From contig JAIWNE010000021.1 in NCBI GenBank assembly GCA_025331445.1, positions 62,001 through 126,000 on the forward strand: DNA of 64,000 nt, given 5' to 3'. A model generated the notes under the pieces. The model did no database searches. It had not been told where the DNA came from and saw only the letters and a program-made list of their open reading frames with translations. Position 1 is the first letter of the stretch, and every line of letters begins with the position of its first letter. A program made the position numbers and the translations under genes. Of the stretch, positions 14,371 through 27,762 are shown one piece after another. This DNA is from Blakeslea trispora. Its lineage: Eukaryota; Mucoromycota; Mucoromycetes; Mucorales; Choanephoraceae.

Positions 14371-17088
14371 TACAAACAATCTTTCTTTCAAATTTTGTAT
14401 AGTCAAACCCATTGTTCAATTAATACCAGAACAAACAATAATACCAAAAATATAGCATATCCTACTTATAACCACGATTAATATCACTTGCAATTTCCAT
14501 ACAGTGGATATGCCAAAAGAATAAGGATTTTGATTGTAGTGATTACTGTAGACAATTTACCATGTTAAGAAATCATCTTTTTTTTTTGCACCTTTTTAGT
14601 AGAGTGAAAGTTGAGGATAAGATAAGAAAAAAGAAAGGAGTAACAATGGATTCGCTCCAACAAATGATATTGTAGTACCATGAGAGAGAATCGTTACGTT
14701 GCTCCACATGTAGAAATGAGCATAGGAGCACAATTGCGCAATAAGCAAAAAAGAAAGGCAAAATCAAGGGATCAAAAAATAGAAACTGGTACACTGTATT
14801 TGCTAAGGAAGTAATGTTACAGTCTCAACCTGTAAGTCATGTTTGCCTTGAAAGTATTTAGAAGCCGAGGAAATGCACATTACTTTTTTTTAGGTAGTAC
14901 TAGCTAATTGAATATTTCTCAGGGTTAGTTTTGTAGAAAATTATTGGATTATAAGATCCAAGGATACAGAAGGGGAAAAAAAGAGACTATTGGTCTTTTT
15001 TTTTATCATCAATGACTATCTAGCCAACAGATGTCTTTGCAATAAATGCATGATGTTTGTAGTGTCTCTATATGGTCTCAAGCTGTAAATTTTATAGTGG
15101 TTTTTTTTTTGTCGTGCGAAAAAAAAAGCAAAGCATGTTGAAAACACACTGAGAGAGGTAATACATGAATACTTCTTCTGTTTTATCTTATCATTTGTCA
15201 AAATACGTTCTTGTTGTGACCAGAGTGGCAAAAGATTGCACAACAATAGCATTTAATATTCATTGATAGATAGTACGTTTTGGGGCTACATTTCGTAAAG
15301 AACAAGGGATGTGTATGCATTATAGGTATGTTTATGGATAAAGAAGACAACATCCTATCCTTTTCCTTTGTTGAAATCAAAATCTTTTTCTTGTCTGTAC
15401 AATTCATACTAACCCCATGACAATATTCAAATGAACAAGAGAAGAATCTATAAATGTGTTGTCTTGGTGAACGTCAAAACACTCCCCCCACACTTTTGTT
15501 TTTTTTTCTGGCATAAGAAAGGGGGAAGATGACAGAAGAAATGACGTGAATTTTGGTAGTACTTTCTATTAAACAAAGTTCTGATTGAGGGCATTCATTG
15601 GTATTTGTTTATTTAGTCTTGTCATTTTGTCTTGTTCTGTCATATGTAATTCTAGTTCAGATTTGTTTTCTCATAAGCTAACAGATAGATAGGGTCTGTA
15701 CTACACAAGAATTTCGGAAAGTTAAGAGATCTTCACATAAATACCGAAATAGGCAATTGGTAGGCCTCTTTGGTCACATGCAACTTTTGTAATAACTAGA
15801 AGGCAAGAAAAAAAAGGAATGCTTTGATGGTTATCAGCTATATGTCTAGTTGACCAGCAAGCTACCAAAGATCAATAAAAAAAAGAAAACTAGAAGAGAA
15901 AAAGAGTGTTTAAAAAGGAAAAACAAGCCAAACAACAATTGTGCCCTCTTTTTTGTTTTTTTTTCTAATGTCTATCTGCGCTTTTTTTTTTGGGGGAATT
16001 TCCATTAAGAGAACAGATGTCATGCTCTTTCTAATTTTGTTAGGAACAGAAAAGCTTGTTGTATGTTACAATCTGAATTGAGGTGAGAAAATAAAATTAT
16101 GCGTATGTTTAGTGCCTTTTTAAGCATTCTCATCTCTGTCTCAAGTGAGCTTTCCATTACTTCTCTCCTTTCTTACTTTTCGAAAACAAGAGCGTCTGTT
16201 TTGTTTATCGATTTCTGCCTGTTTTTCTTTTGATTGCTTAATATACAGAAAACCTTGAAGGAAACCATGTCTGCTTTATTGCTTTTTTTTTATTGTCGCG
16301 TAAGATGTTTTCTAGTTCATCTTGCTTTTACAGAGAGACATGAAATAACGAACTTTGGTATGCTGATGTAAAGAAGACAAATGAATGACTGAGTAATACA
16401 GTGATACCATGCTGGTCTACCAATGAGAGACTTTCTTTAAATGTGACAATCATTGTCTTATCGTGTTTCTTTTCTGTCATCCCTTATGCGTTTACCAAGA
16501 ACAAGCAAAAAAAATTGATTGGTGTAATGAATATCCTTTATCTGTTCTTTTTTATCATTCTGAAACCGCATAATCGCCTGTCTTCTTTGCCCTCTTTCCT
16601 TTTTCCTTTTTTGAAAAATGTACTTTTATTTTCGGTAATAGAAAGCGCTTTGTAGGTGGGAAATTGTTTCATGAAATTTGCATAAACAGATCAGAAAAGT
16701 TTAGTATTGACATTATTATTTCTGGAGTTATCGTAGCGAGAAATAGTTCCCACGGAAGAATGGTTCTTGGGTCTCTTGTCTTATTAGATAAACAATTGCA
16801 CAAAAGTGTGTATCGCTTGATTTAGTTATCTGCATGACCATAGTTCAAAATGATAAGTCCAAAATTGGACTGTTGGCGCTCTTACAACTCTGTAGCATAC
16901 AGTGTAAGACAAATAAAGAAGGTAATACAGAGTCACCTGTAAAACATTTATTCTTCTTTTTGCTATATGTGTAAGGGTGAGAAACTACCAAGTTGGTCAA
17001 TGTCCTACCTTATATAAAACAAATAAAAAGTAAAAACATAGATCAAGAAGTTTTTTTTTCTTTCTTTTTTCTTAAAGGCCTTTCAACT
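14371..17088. other. 2.7-kb spacer without a supported gene
   Basis: Between the seven-TM gene and the amino-acid transporter, both on the plus strand. Reading frames are short and AT-driven and show no family features. Many T runs of 8-10 occur. The transporter promoter and any long 5' leader must be here, but no specific site can be named. Confidence 0.5.
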
Positions 17089-18925
17089 ATGTTTGAGGAA
17101 AAAGGTGATCAGTTTGTGACAGAGTCACATACACAAGATAAGAATGGCACATTCTTTCAATCAGTTACAGCCAGATACTCTAAAGTAGACCCACATACAT
17201 ATTTGCGTCAAGAGGGCGAGAGCTCGAAACATTTCTGGTTTCGTCGTCTTGGTCATATCAAGCCTGTCGAACTTTTATGGGGCGATGCAGAACATTCAGA
17301 ACTAAAGCGTGCTCTTCCTGCCTATCAGTTAGTCTTTATCGGTATTGGTGCTATTATTGGTACTGGTATCTTTGTGCTTTCCGGTCTTGCTGCTGCTAAA
17401 AATGCTGGTCCTGCAGTCACTATTTCATTTCTTATTGCTGGTCTTGCTGCTGGTAAGTTAAATAGATGTTAAATCATAACCAAACCAGTTTTTTTTATTG
17501 ATGTTGTTTTTGTCTTTAGCATTTGCTGCCCTCAGTTATTCTGAATTGGCTTCTATGATTCCTGTCTCTGGTTCGGCTTATACATATGCTTATGCTACCA
17601 TGGGTGAATTTATTGCTTGGACAATTGGTTGGGATTTGATTCTCGAATACATGGTAGGTGCTGCCACTGTAGGCGTTGGCTGGTCTGGTTACTTTGTCAA
17701 GTTCTTCAGTATTGTATCCAATGGCCGTATTCATTTCGCAGACAGTTGGACTCAACCTACTTTGGCCTGGACAGAGAACCCACCTAGTATTTCTTACACA
17801 GAAGGTCATTATTTGAATGTACCTGGCTTCGTTATTATTATGTTGATTACTATCGTCTTGATTCTTGGTATCCGTCATTCTGCTTTATTTAATGCTGTTG
17901 TGGTTGTGATTAAGCTCTTGGTCATTTTGATCTTCATCTTTGCTCTCTGTGGATTCATGTACCGTCCCAACTACGACCCTTATATTCCTCCCAACACTTC
18001 AGGTGACTGGCACTTCTTTGGTGTACCGGGTGTCTTTGCTGCTGCCACTACCGTCTTTTTCAGTTATATTGGTTTTGACATGGTCACAACAGCTGCTCTT
18101 GAAGCTAAAAATCCTCAACGTGATCTTCCTATCGGTATCATTGGTAGTTTAGCTATCTCCACCGTTCTTTATGTTGTTTTCTGTACTATCATGACAGGTG
18201 CTGCCAAATACACCGACTTCTTGGGTTCATCTACACCCGTTGTGGTCGCTGTTGAAGGTGTGATGGCACGTACTGGCAAGAACTTCCAATGGTTGAATAT
18301 TTTGGTAGCTATCGGTGCAGTTGCCGGTTTAACCTCTGTCCTGTTGGTCACTTTGATGGCTCAATCACGTGTCTTCTACAGTATGGCCTTGGATGGTCTC
18401 TTACCCCCTATGTTCGCTATTCTTCATCCCAAGTTCAAGACCCCTTGGGTAGCTCAATTGACTATTGGTTTTATCACTGCTATTCTTTCGGCTGTCTTGC
18501 CTGTAGATCTACTGGGTAACATGACCTCTGTAGGTACACTCTTGGCTTTCTTTGTTGTCCATGCAGGTGTGATTGTGTTGCGTTTCACTCGTCCTGATGT
18601 GCCTCGTCGTTTCAAGATTCCTGGTGGCAAATACTTTTCATTGATTTTCCCATTGATTGGTATGGCTATCTCTGTTGCATTGATCGCAGTTGCTGAAGTC
18701 ACTACTATCTGGCGTCTGTTTATCTGGATGGCAATTGGCTGGGTAGTCTATTTTACCTACAGTATTCGTCACTCTCGATTCAACCGAGACCCAGTTGCTC
18801 GTTTTGCTGAAGGTCAAACTCATTTGCCTAAAGGCACCGAACATGATGAAGCTGGTATTCAAGTTCAAGAATATGAGTACATTCCTGATACCCACCGTCA
18901 AGACCCTAATGCACGCCATGCTTAA
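17089..18925 (+). CDS. APC-superfamily (cationic) amino-acid transporter
   Basis: Predicted plasma- or organelle-membrane amino-acid transporter of the APC superfamily, closest in look to the CAT/YfnA branch. Two exons, 17089-17452 and 17520-18925, give 589 residues. After about 75 hydrophilic residues comes the hallmark first helix IGIGAIIGTGIFVLSGLAA, then SYSELASMIPVSGSAYTYAY (helix 3 signature), FFSYIGFDMVTTAALEAKNPQRDLP (helix 6 and loop) and TSVLLVTLMAQSRVFYSMALDGLLP (helix 8). Twelve or more membrane helices can be traced. The start is the Met before FEEKGDQF, following a pyrimidine-rich leader; an in-frame upstream extension lacks conserved residues. Codons are strongly biased to GGT, GCT, GTC and CGT, unlike neighbours, suggesting high expression. 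Substrate is not decided by the sequence. Confidence 0.9.
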
Positions 18926-19032
18926 AAGAAAAATAATCCCTTATATTAAGTACTAGTTAATAAACCAATTAATATATATATTGATATATATACAAAGTAA
19001 ATAAGTGGTAGTTTCTTTTATTATTATTTCAA

Positions 19033-19236
19033 CTAAATCTTGAAACCCAAGTTACGCATACAAGCAAGGTGGGCTTGAATTAATTCTTGACAGTTTTCTT
19101 CTCCTTTCATGAATATGCATTCGTCTCGGACTTTCTTTGTTTCGGGACAGGCACAGCATGGCTTTAATGGCTTTCCATCTTTTCCGATAGGTAGTTCGCC
19201 AGAGTGTGTTGAAGTTGTCTTGACAGATTCAGTCAT
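19033..19236 (-). CDS. COX17: Cox17 copper chaperone for cytochrome c oxidase
   Basis: Small intermembrane-space protein that delivers Cu(I) to Sco1 and Cox11 for cytochrome c oxidase assembly. It is a single exon of 67 residues, normal for the family. The [10 protein letters not shown] segment holds the copper-binding Cys pair, and the twin CX9C pattern is complete ([13 protein letters not shown] and [11 protein letters not shown]), as needed for Mia40-dependent folding. The ending MRNLGFKI is typical. The start is the only ATG in a suitable position, just 5' of the acid- and Ser/Thr-rich lead. It lies 107 bp from, and convergent with, the amino-acid transporter. Confidence 0.95.
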   Translation of the reverse strand: MTESVKTTSTHSGELPIGKDGKPLKPCCACPETKKVRDECIFMKGEENCQELIQAHLACMRNLGFKI

Positions 19237-20464
19237 TAGTAAGAAGAAGAAGAAAAAAAAAGTCTATGAAAAAGAAAGAAAACAAAATAGCTGGGGGTAC
19301 ACCAATTGAAATAGAGTAAAACAAATATTAATAAGCAGCCATTTTTACACCATCTTTTTTTTTTTTCTTTATGCAGAAAGATATGAGATGGATAATGGAA
19401 TGCATGTGTTACAAGTCTAATAGGAGTAAAACTGTAGGCCAACTAAGACGAGCTCGTGTACGCTGCTTATTGATTACACTAGCATTACTCTCTTTTGCAA
19501 AAAGAAAGAAAGAGACTGCTTCAGTGTTGGAGTGACTGGTGTTGTTTCTAAATCAAAAAGAGAAGCTGCGAGATCTTAAACAACCCAACTGCCATTGCTA
19601 ACACTTTATCTTTTAAACTTGCACTTTGGCTGTGCCTCCTGAAAGGGTATTCTGAGTTGTATCAGGCAAATGAGCCCTTGATCTCATCACAAACTACATC
19701 TCGTCCTATTTTGCGAAGTTTTGCGTGTGTTAGCTTACCAGTACAATAGACGTAAGTTTGAAACGTATCATTTTCGATTGTGATACAGACAGCCATGTAC
19801 CCTGTATGCCCTTCTTGCTTCTAGTTACTATCATATCTTAAGTGGTCTTTCTTTTTTTTTTTAATTCTAAAGTCTATGTTAAAGTTGCGATCACTAGTCA
19901 CCATAACATGACTCTTCTTCCTCACCTTTCTGGTACTGATTCCATAACAGCTCTTTCTCAAGCATACAGACAACTTTTCTAAAAAAAAAAAAAAGTGCGT
20001 CGCTCATTATTCTAATCATGTATATCGCTTAATAGACATAGATCTGCCTCTTATTTGATGATCTTGAGCAAGCTCATACCATCAGCCTGTATGGTCCAAG
20101 TGAGTTCCTCAAGTCTTGACATGTCTTTCTTGTATGAGTATATCTTCTTTGTTTGCTAAATGTAAGCCATGCCATACAACAATTGATTGGCGTTGAGCTA
20201 TCAACTCAAAGAAAAAGGAAAACAATGAGAACAACAAAAGTTGCTATAGCTGAGCAACTTGTTTTGATCTTTATAAGCTCGTCACGCTTAAGAATGAAAA
20301 TCAATAAGCTTAACAATAGCAATCAGTGAACATCAAGCTTTCTATAAAAGACTACTCAGGGTGTCAAGTGTGCTTGACTTCTTTTTTTGAAGCTGTAATG
20401 TGTATACAAGTTTTTTTTTTTCCTTTAAAGAGATAAAGAGTACGGTATTTTAAGAATTCTTTAT
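19237..20464. other. 1.2-kb spacer without a supported gene
   Basis: Between COX17 and the small EF-hand-like gene, both minus strand. It contains the COX17 promoter at its left end, several homopolymer A/T runs, and short chance reading frames only. Nothing else was recognised. Confidence 0.5.
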
Positions 20465-20773
20465 TTAATGTAACTGAATTTCGAAATTGCCAATTGTTTC
20501 AGTCAGTTCTCCCAGATGTTTAGGATCCGAAGCAATCATAGCAGTAACAACAGAGACAAGTGTTTCGCGTTCAATCGCTTCACCATTCTTAGCGCGTTGC
20601 AAAAGTGATTGCAATTCAACATCCGATGTATCCAGACCTAAGACGTTTAGTAGTTTCATCATTTCTTCGGCACTGATGGTCTCCTTGCCTAGGATACAAA
20701 TTAGATTTTATTCCTTTTATGGAACTCGAGTCAAATTACCTTCCAATTGAACAAAAGGATCGGTTTCTGTCAT
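20465..20773 (-). CDS. small EF-hand-like helical protein of unknown role
   Basis: Two exons, 20773-20740 and 20688-20465, give 85 residues (the second exon starts in phase after an AG acceptor). The pattern ISAEEMMKLLNVLGLDTSDVE followed by LQSLLQRAKNGEAIERETL and VVTAMIA has the helix-loop-helix spacing of one half of a calmodulin-like EF-hand pair, but the loops lack the usual acidic calcium ligands. It could be a degenerate EF-hand adaptor or simply a helical bundle. The intact frame, clean intron and conserved-looking helices argue for a real gene. Function cannot be stated. Confidence 0.6.
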
Positions 20774-21385
20774 TTGTTTTTGTTTTTCTAAAATAGAGAT
20801 GAAAAGAAGAAAAAGAAAATAAAAGAAAGAAGAAGGTGATTTGCTTTTATATGCTGTATAAATCATCACATGCAAAATAAGCACTGAATCTAATTAGCCA
20901 ATCACATGGGTTTATTAATTCACTAAAAAAAAGAAAACTGATTCAAAAATAATGGTGTTTGTAACAAGAAAAAGACAGTATGATGAGACTGTTTGATACG
21001 AAATTAAGATCATGATGCGATTTCTTGATAGAAAATTATCAAATCAGGAAAACATAGCAATAGTAATAAGCCATGAACCTATTCTCCCTCTCTCTCTAAA
21101 AATACCATATAGGCAAACAGGCACAAATACAAATTCCCTATTTCCGGGGAATGGTCTATCTTCATGACCATTATTTTTTTTTCAGGTGCTCAACCAAAAA
21201 AAGTAATAAGCATGATGTTTTGGAGCACCAAAATGCTTTCCGTTAATGCTCTCATTTGAATCTCTTTATGCTCCAAATTAAATCCAGCTAATGTCCGGAA
21301 ATAGTGTATTTAAAACAAAAACAAAAAAAAAGATTTTTATAATTAAAGAAAAAAAATTTGACGATTCATTTTTCCTTTAGTCACC
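20774..21385. other. divergent promoter region
   Basis: A 612-bp spacer between the divergent EF-hand-like gene and TRM8. It is AT-rich with A runs near 21310-21355 close to the TRM8 start. No specific element was recognised. Confidence 0.45.
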
Positions 21386-22346
<961 letters not shown>

Positions 22347-22379
22347 ATTTTATGTGTACATACAACTTCTTTTATTATT

Positions 22380-22841
22380 TTACCAGTCCAGCTTCTTTTG
22401 CTCTAACTGACACTGTTCTGAATCCATTGGACAGGCATGAATACTAGTGAGGCCACTTCCACCTTTTCCACCTTTTTCGAGTGCAAATTCCCAATAGTGA
22501 ATAGAACACATCAAAATAGGCCCAATTTCAGCTGAATAGTCATGCTCACCCACTTTGCCATGACAAGAAAGATCAGCGCCTGCATGTGGACAATATCTAT
22601 CGGCAGAAAACTTTTTTCCAGTAGAGAGAGTGATGATGATTCGATCTTTGTCATTTGGATCGATTTCTATCTTGCTGTCATCTTTCTCTTCTTCAAAAGT
22701 GTAATCATACGTTTTGGCTTCTGATGTTTCTACTTTAGTAACTTGAACTGGTTTCATCTGAGTGGAGATATCTTGAGGTGGCTGCGTGCTTTTTTCAGAA
22801 GATTCATTGACTCTTTTGTATTTGATAGTGGGTTCAAACAT
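22380..22841 (-). CDS. soluble Rieske [2Fe-2S] domain protein
   Basis: Single exon, 153 residues from the Met before FEPTIKYKRV; an upstream extension to 22919 is frame-open but starts in an AT-rich leader. The first 45 residues are Ser/Thr/Gln-rich and look disordered. A Rieske-type domain fills the rest: RYCPHAGADLSCHGK gives the Cys-x-His pair and LMCSIHYWEFAL the Cys-x2-His pair, the four ligands of a [2Fe-2S] cluster. No membrane segment or catalytic oxygenase domain is present, so it is more like stand-alone Rieske ferredoxins than bc1 subunits. The electron partner is unknown. It overlaps no gene but ends 33 bp from the TRM8 stop. Confidence 0.8.
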   Translation of the reverse strand: MFEPTIKYKRVNESSEKSTQPPQDISTQMKPVQVTKVETSEAKTYDYTFEEEKDDSKIEIDPNDKDRIIITLSTGKKFSADRYCPHAGADLSCHGKVGEHDYSAEIGPILMCSIHYWEFALEKGGKGGSGLTSIHACPMDSEQCQLEQKKLDW

Positions 22842-24267
22842 TGTAAAAAGTTTGAGATCTAAAGAAAGAAAAAGGAGATTATCTGAGGGAACACAAAGGC
22901 GAATTTCAAAAAAAAACAAAGAAAGCTGAAGCAGTCTTTTTTTTTTCTGAGTAGTTGTTCTTCATCTTTTTTTTATAGTGTAAGCTTAGAGCACCTCTCT
23001 CTTAATAGTAGGTCGTTTTCTAGTTTTCTTTAACTTAGTGTGATTGTTTTGCTGTTTTTGCGCTCTTCCAGTGTTCTCAAAAGTTGTTTCTTTTCGCTAT
23101 CAATGACACTTGTTATGTCCCTTCATGAGAGCATTAATAGATTGGACTTGATGGTATATATTTTACTATTTCACTTTTTTCCATTAATTAAAGATAACTT
23201 ATGGTCTTTACCTATATCTTCTTGCTTCCAAGTCAAAGACATTCTCATTAATACCACATGAGGGTACCAAAGCTTGGTTTACAACCTAGGAGCATTGCTC
23301 TATACAAGCAGTCATACATTGCTATATTCATCTTTGGTCAGAAGAAAGATCACGAGAATATTGACTATGACAAGTGAAATCTCACAAAGCATTTGAATAT
23401 TACAAGTAAATGTCATGACAAATCTAGTGCTGCCGATACCATCGGCCCGGTTTCAATATTATAATTCAACATAAAAGCCACATAATTGTCAGACCAATAT
23501 GAAGCTTACAAAACAAAGCATGAGAAAAAAGGGCTGATCATAATGTCTTTTCTGACACATCCTTTTCAAGTTTTTTAATTTATTCTTCACAGTTATAGAA
23601 AGACCCTTATTTCAAATTCCATAATTAGCTTGGCGTTTATTCTCTCCTTTCCTGTTGATGCTATTTAAATCATTTCTTTCAGTTTGTTAGAGTAGATTTT
23701 GATTAAACTGGATATTGACAGAAAAGAGCAGCCGACAGAATACGGATGGAGTGTAACCCAAAAATGCTCATGAAAAAAATTGGTCATATTCTTTTTTCTA
23801 GCTATTCGGTAAAACTATTTGGTGCGAATCGGCTGCTCCACACCCAACGATTTTTCTTCTCAACCGCTGAATATTGAAAGGCTATTGACTAGATTAAGAT
23901 TTCAGTCTAAAATAACAGAAAATTACACAAGTCAGAGAGGCTTTTATTACTGGTTGATGAGAACGAAAAACTTGCACAAAAATCTGAGAAAGAAAAAGAG
24001 AGATTTTATTCGCGGATTCAGCACCCCAAGTTCTACAAGAAATGAAAGGGGGGTGAGTGAGTGAGGGGGTGCGAGTGAGTTGGGGGTTAGTTAGGTCTTG
24101 ATGCTAAATGATTGGAGGAAAATAAAAAGAAAAAATAGCAGGCAGTTAAAACTCAGAATAACATCGTTTCTTCATCATCGTTCTCTTCTGACATGCATTT
24201 TTTTATGCTAACATGGAGAGCTCATAAGTGCCTTGAAGATATCGCTAAAGTAGCCCTGGGATTACGC
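22842..24267. other. 1.4-kb spacer bordering the mobile-element zone
   Basis: Contains the Rieske gene promoter at its left side and the 3' flank of the transposon-like gene at its right. No coding region could be supported. A G-rich segment (about 24047-24090, three runs of five to six G) stands out against the AT-rich background. Confidence 0.5.
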
Positions 24268-27200
24268 CTAACGGTATCTTTGAAGAATGGTCCAAAGAGT
24301 ACCAAACTTGTGAACATTGAGCATTTTGAAGTCACCGCGAAGAAGTAGTTCAGGCTTGATGAATCTTAAAGACAAATGCATATCGAAACGCTGGACAAGT
24401 TCAATTTCGGTCGCAAGTCCTTGGACAACAGTAGTAGTTCTTCTCATGACAATGTTGTTGTCTTGAGTAGTGAGCCATCCAGGAAACAAAGAGCCAGAAC
24501 CAGAATTCCTATCAAAATAAATAGAAGAAACGCTTGTATTAAACGGTTCAAATTTATCAGTAGAAACCGTATGTTCAGCTGATTTAACATCTTCGCCGTT
24601 TTCCTGGACAATGCACTTTTCAACAGAATCAATGATGCCAATAATTGATTCGTTGATACCAGAAGCTGAACAATTGAAGATACCTGCTGTTCCAACTCTT
24701 AAGAAGTCGCCAGTCTTCTCGTAGTAGTCGTTGTTATCAGCATTTTCCCGGTGGTTCAAAACGAGATCAAAGAATTGTGGCTCTTCTTCTTTCATCATCT
24801 TGATCTGATAGCCAGCACCCATAATTCGCTTTGATTCGGTAGTTCCATCTCGACGGGTTTTTGTAACAATGAAAGATCCACCATTAACAACATGATGAAC
24901 AGCGAACTGTTTAGCGAAACTGGTAGCCACATCTTTTGAAGGATTATGGCGGTTAGTACGCATGATCTCTTCCCGGATAAACTTGTTGAATTGTTCACCA
25001 TGCTCGGTCTCATAGTGAACAGGCAAACCAAAACGAATAATATCTTCTTTCAAGTGGTGAAGCAAGTGAAGCTTGGGTTGTAATGACAGGATCTTGTCTA
25101 CGAATACACCATTCATGATCAAGTGGTTATCCAAAGCGAAAATCCGGTCGGAAAATTCTTTCACAAGCGACATAACAAGAGAAGTGTAGTCACTCAATTC
25201 CCCTTCAACACTTCGCATATAAAGCAAAGATGCCAAACATCCCAGAGTGTCAAAACATTCAGCAATAAGATCAAGTTTATGGCCGTTTGGAATGTTGGGA
25301 ATCAAACGTCTAAGAATAGCAGGCAACACCTGGATCAATTGCTTGAAGTCCCTACCAACAAAAGAGCCGTTGTGGTTCAAAGTAGCCCTTAAGTTTCCTG
25401 TATAAGCCGGAGAGGTGCGTTGATCACTAATAGCCTTTTGAAGCAGATCTTTCTGAGTAACCGTTAAGATTTCCTGCCACAAGAGCTGTAAGAGCCCCTT
25501 TCCGACACTAAGAGGTATAGTATGCAAAAGTTCCACAGGAGTATCCAAGATAGGGTTGAAGGCTCTCGAACACAATAGTTCTTTGCCATTCTTTCCATAA
25601 CCTTCAGAGTTCATCTTCGCCAGGTAAGTAGCATCGGTTGCTTCCAAGAAAATTCGAAGGTCTTCAATTCTTCTTTTCACACATCTGTCATGATGGATAG
25701 CCTCCAAAAGCTTGGGATTTCTTCTGTTAGCTTCATATGCCAGACGAGATACTTGGTTAGCATTCCTTCGCAATGGTCGATTAGGTCTGGCTTGATGAGA
25801 CATCAAACACTTTCGACTAAAGTAACCAGCAGAACTCCCCTTGTGCATCGATAGTTCAGATTGTCGATAGTTATCACCAGAAATCAAGAGAAGAGTAGCG
25901 ACAACCAGAACATCTTCATTGTGAGAGACCGAGTACATAACAACACCATTTTCCAGTTCTACCTAATCATCTACCAAAGCAGGAAGCATATCGACGGCCG
26001 ATAGCTTCTTGTTCGAAGTACAAATAAAGTACGTGTTATTTTTAGACGATCTTGCATTGAAGGACAATGCAGCGGGAATCATCAAATAACTATCAAACAC
26101 ATTGTATTGCTTTGACAGATTACCAGAAGTATCATCAGAGAACAGAATAATGGGAGCAACCATGACCTTCATAAAACTACCATCAGCCTTTTGACGCTTG
26201 AAATTCAAAGCACTGTGTTGATCATTCCAGAATGGAAGTGCCTTGTGGTCATTTGGAATAGGCCAATAAGCAGCATTAAACGAATCTGAACAGTAACTGA
26301 GACGAGCATCATAAACCTTATCGACCTTTTGATAAACAGACGAGAGAGGAAACGCCCATTCATTTTGATCGATAGCCACACAAGTTGAGCCAGCATTATC
26401 ACCAATAAACTTCACAGGAAAGCCATTAAGATATGAGATGTATTCAGAATTTAAGTCTTCCTTCTTGTTAAAGAATTTGGACACCAAAATACAATCCCAA
26501 TTGCCAAAACTGTTTACTCGAACCAGATCAGTAACCCAAATATCGTTGCCATTGCCAAGTGTAGCCATTGGTTGCTGGAATGACTCATGAGTACGCCATT
26601 TTTCGCCCTGTTGGAGACTCTTCGTCTCGCAAGTAGTATGGTCGAGCAGAGTTGTCAACTGGGTACCCTTCACCGGATCAGCCATCAAGAACTTCAGATA
26701 CTCCGAAGGCTTGTTCATGTAGAAATCATGCACTTCGTTCTTTTTGTTCGTACCCGTATGTCTTGTAGGATTCAAACAAGGGATACGAGTATTCTTCCGT
26801 TCGTTAAAGTGCAGCAAGAAGTCAGTCTTGGGGAGTTGTAGAGTGTTATCTCTTTCCTTGAGCTTGAACAAAAGTCTGATCATAACCATGATTGATTTGA
26901 TCTTGGCCATAGAAAGATTCATCTTGCTCCCATTGAAGAAAGCAATTAACACAAAACCCAAGACATTTCTAAACGGGCCAGCAGGGTAGGCATCGGCAAT
27001 TGTCTCCATAACATTATCGGCGGTATTGTCCACACTGTCTTCATCGCTATGGCCGAGAATATCCATAAGAGGAGCTATGGTATTCAAGAAAAAAGCGCCA
27101 GTATTACCACCTTGAATGTTCTGAAGCAAGTCCAGCGGATCATTCAATTGATTTTCTTCAACTTCTTCTTTATCATCACTATTTAAAGTAGTATTAGCAG

Positions 27201-27762
27201 TCTGTTTTGTATATTGTCTATGCAGCCAAGTGCTTGAGATAATTACCTTTCTTCATCAGAAAGATGAATAGGTTCAGACGAAGGTACGTCAGAAGAGATG
27301 CCATTGTCCATTGTCATATATTCATTTCGATTCAGAACGCCAGTAGAAGATGACTCAATAGAGAAGCCATTGTCCAATGTGAGGTCATCAGAATGGTCTC
27401 CAAAGCCAAAGAGAGGTCGTCCAGAAAAAGAGCCGGTGTCCATATCAATATCGCTCGTAGAGTTCGCCAACCCTATGGAAGGCGAATCACAAAAGAACCT
27501 GTTGTTTTTTTCCAAATCCCGAGAAACATTTTCAGGAACTTGGTTGAACAATCACTTCTCCTGTTTCACTTGACAATCTTGACTTGCATAAGTTCAAATG
27601 TCTTTTGGCATTGTATTTCTTGGAAAAAGATGTTCGACACAAACTACAAACATAAGTTGGTCGCGTTTTGATATATGCTGTAAACCTATAATCAGGTTTT
27701 GTGGAATAAGGGGTGAACTCCCTCTTAGGAGTCGTAGGGATGTTTTTATCTTTCTTAGGCAT
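24268..27762 (-). pseudogene. C2H2 finger, transposon-like multicopy fungal protein, split by a stop codon
   Basis: A large minus-strand reading frame. The first exon (from 27762) encodes a zinc finger with spacing CX2CX12HX3C (YVCSLCRTSFSKKYNAKRH). An acidic linker exon ends at about 27244; a GTAATT intron joins it in phase to the main exon at about 27172. The main frame then runs to 24268 but is broken by one in-frame TAG at 25963-25965, after ALVDD; the frame is otherwise open on both sides. The second half shows features of a multicopy fungal family that is probably transposon-derived: PVELLHTIPLSVGKGLLQLLW, KLHLLHHLKEDIIRFGLPV and TNRHNPSKDVA. Family membership is from memory of such proteins, possibly a KDZ-like transposase relative. 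The join between exons 1 and 2 is not certain. No terminal inverted repeats were found. Confidence 0.65.

Noticed and set aside
24047..24090. G-quadruplex
   Set aside because: Only three G runs of five or more are present and the loops are long, so a stable four-run quadruplex cannot be claimed.
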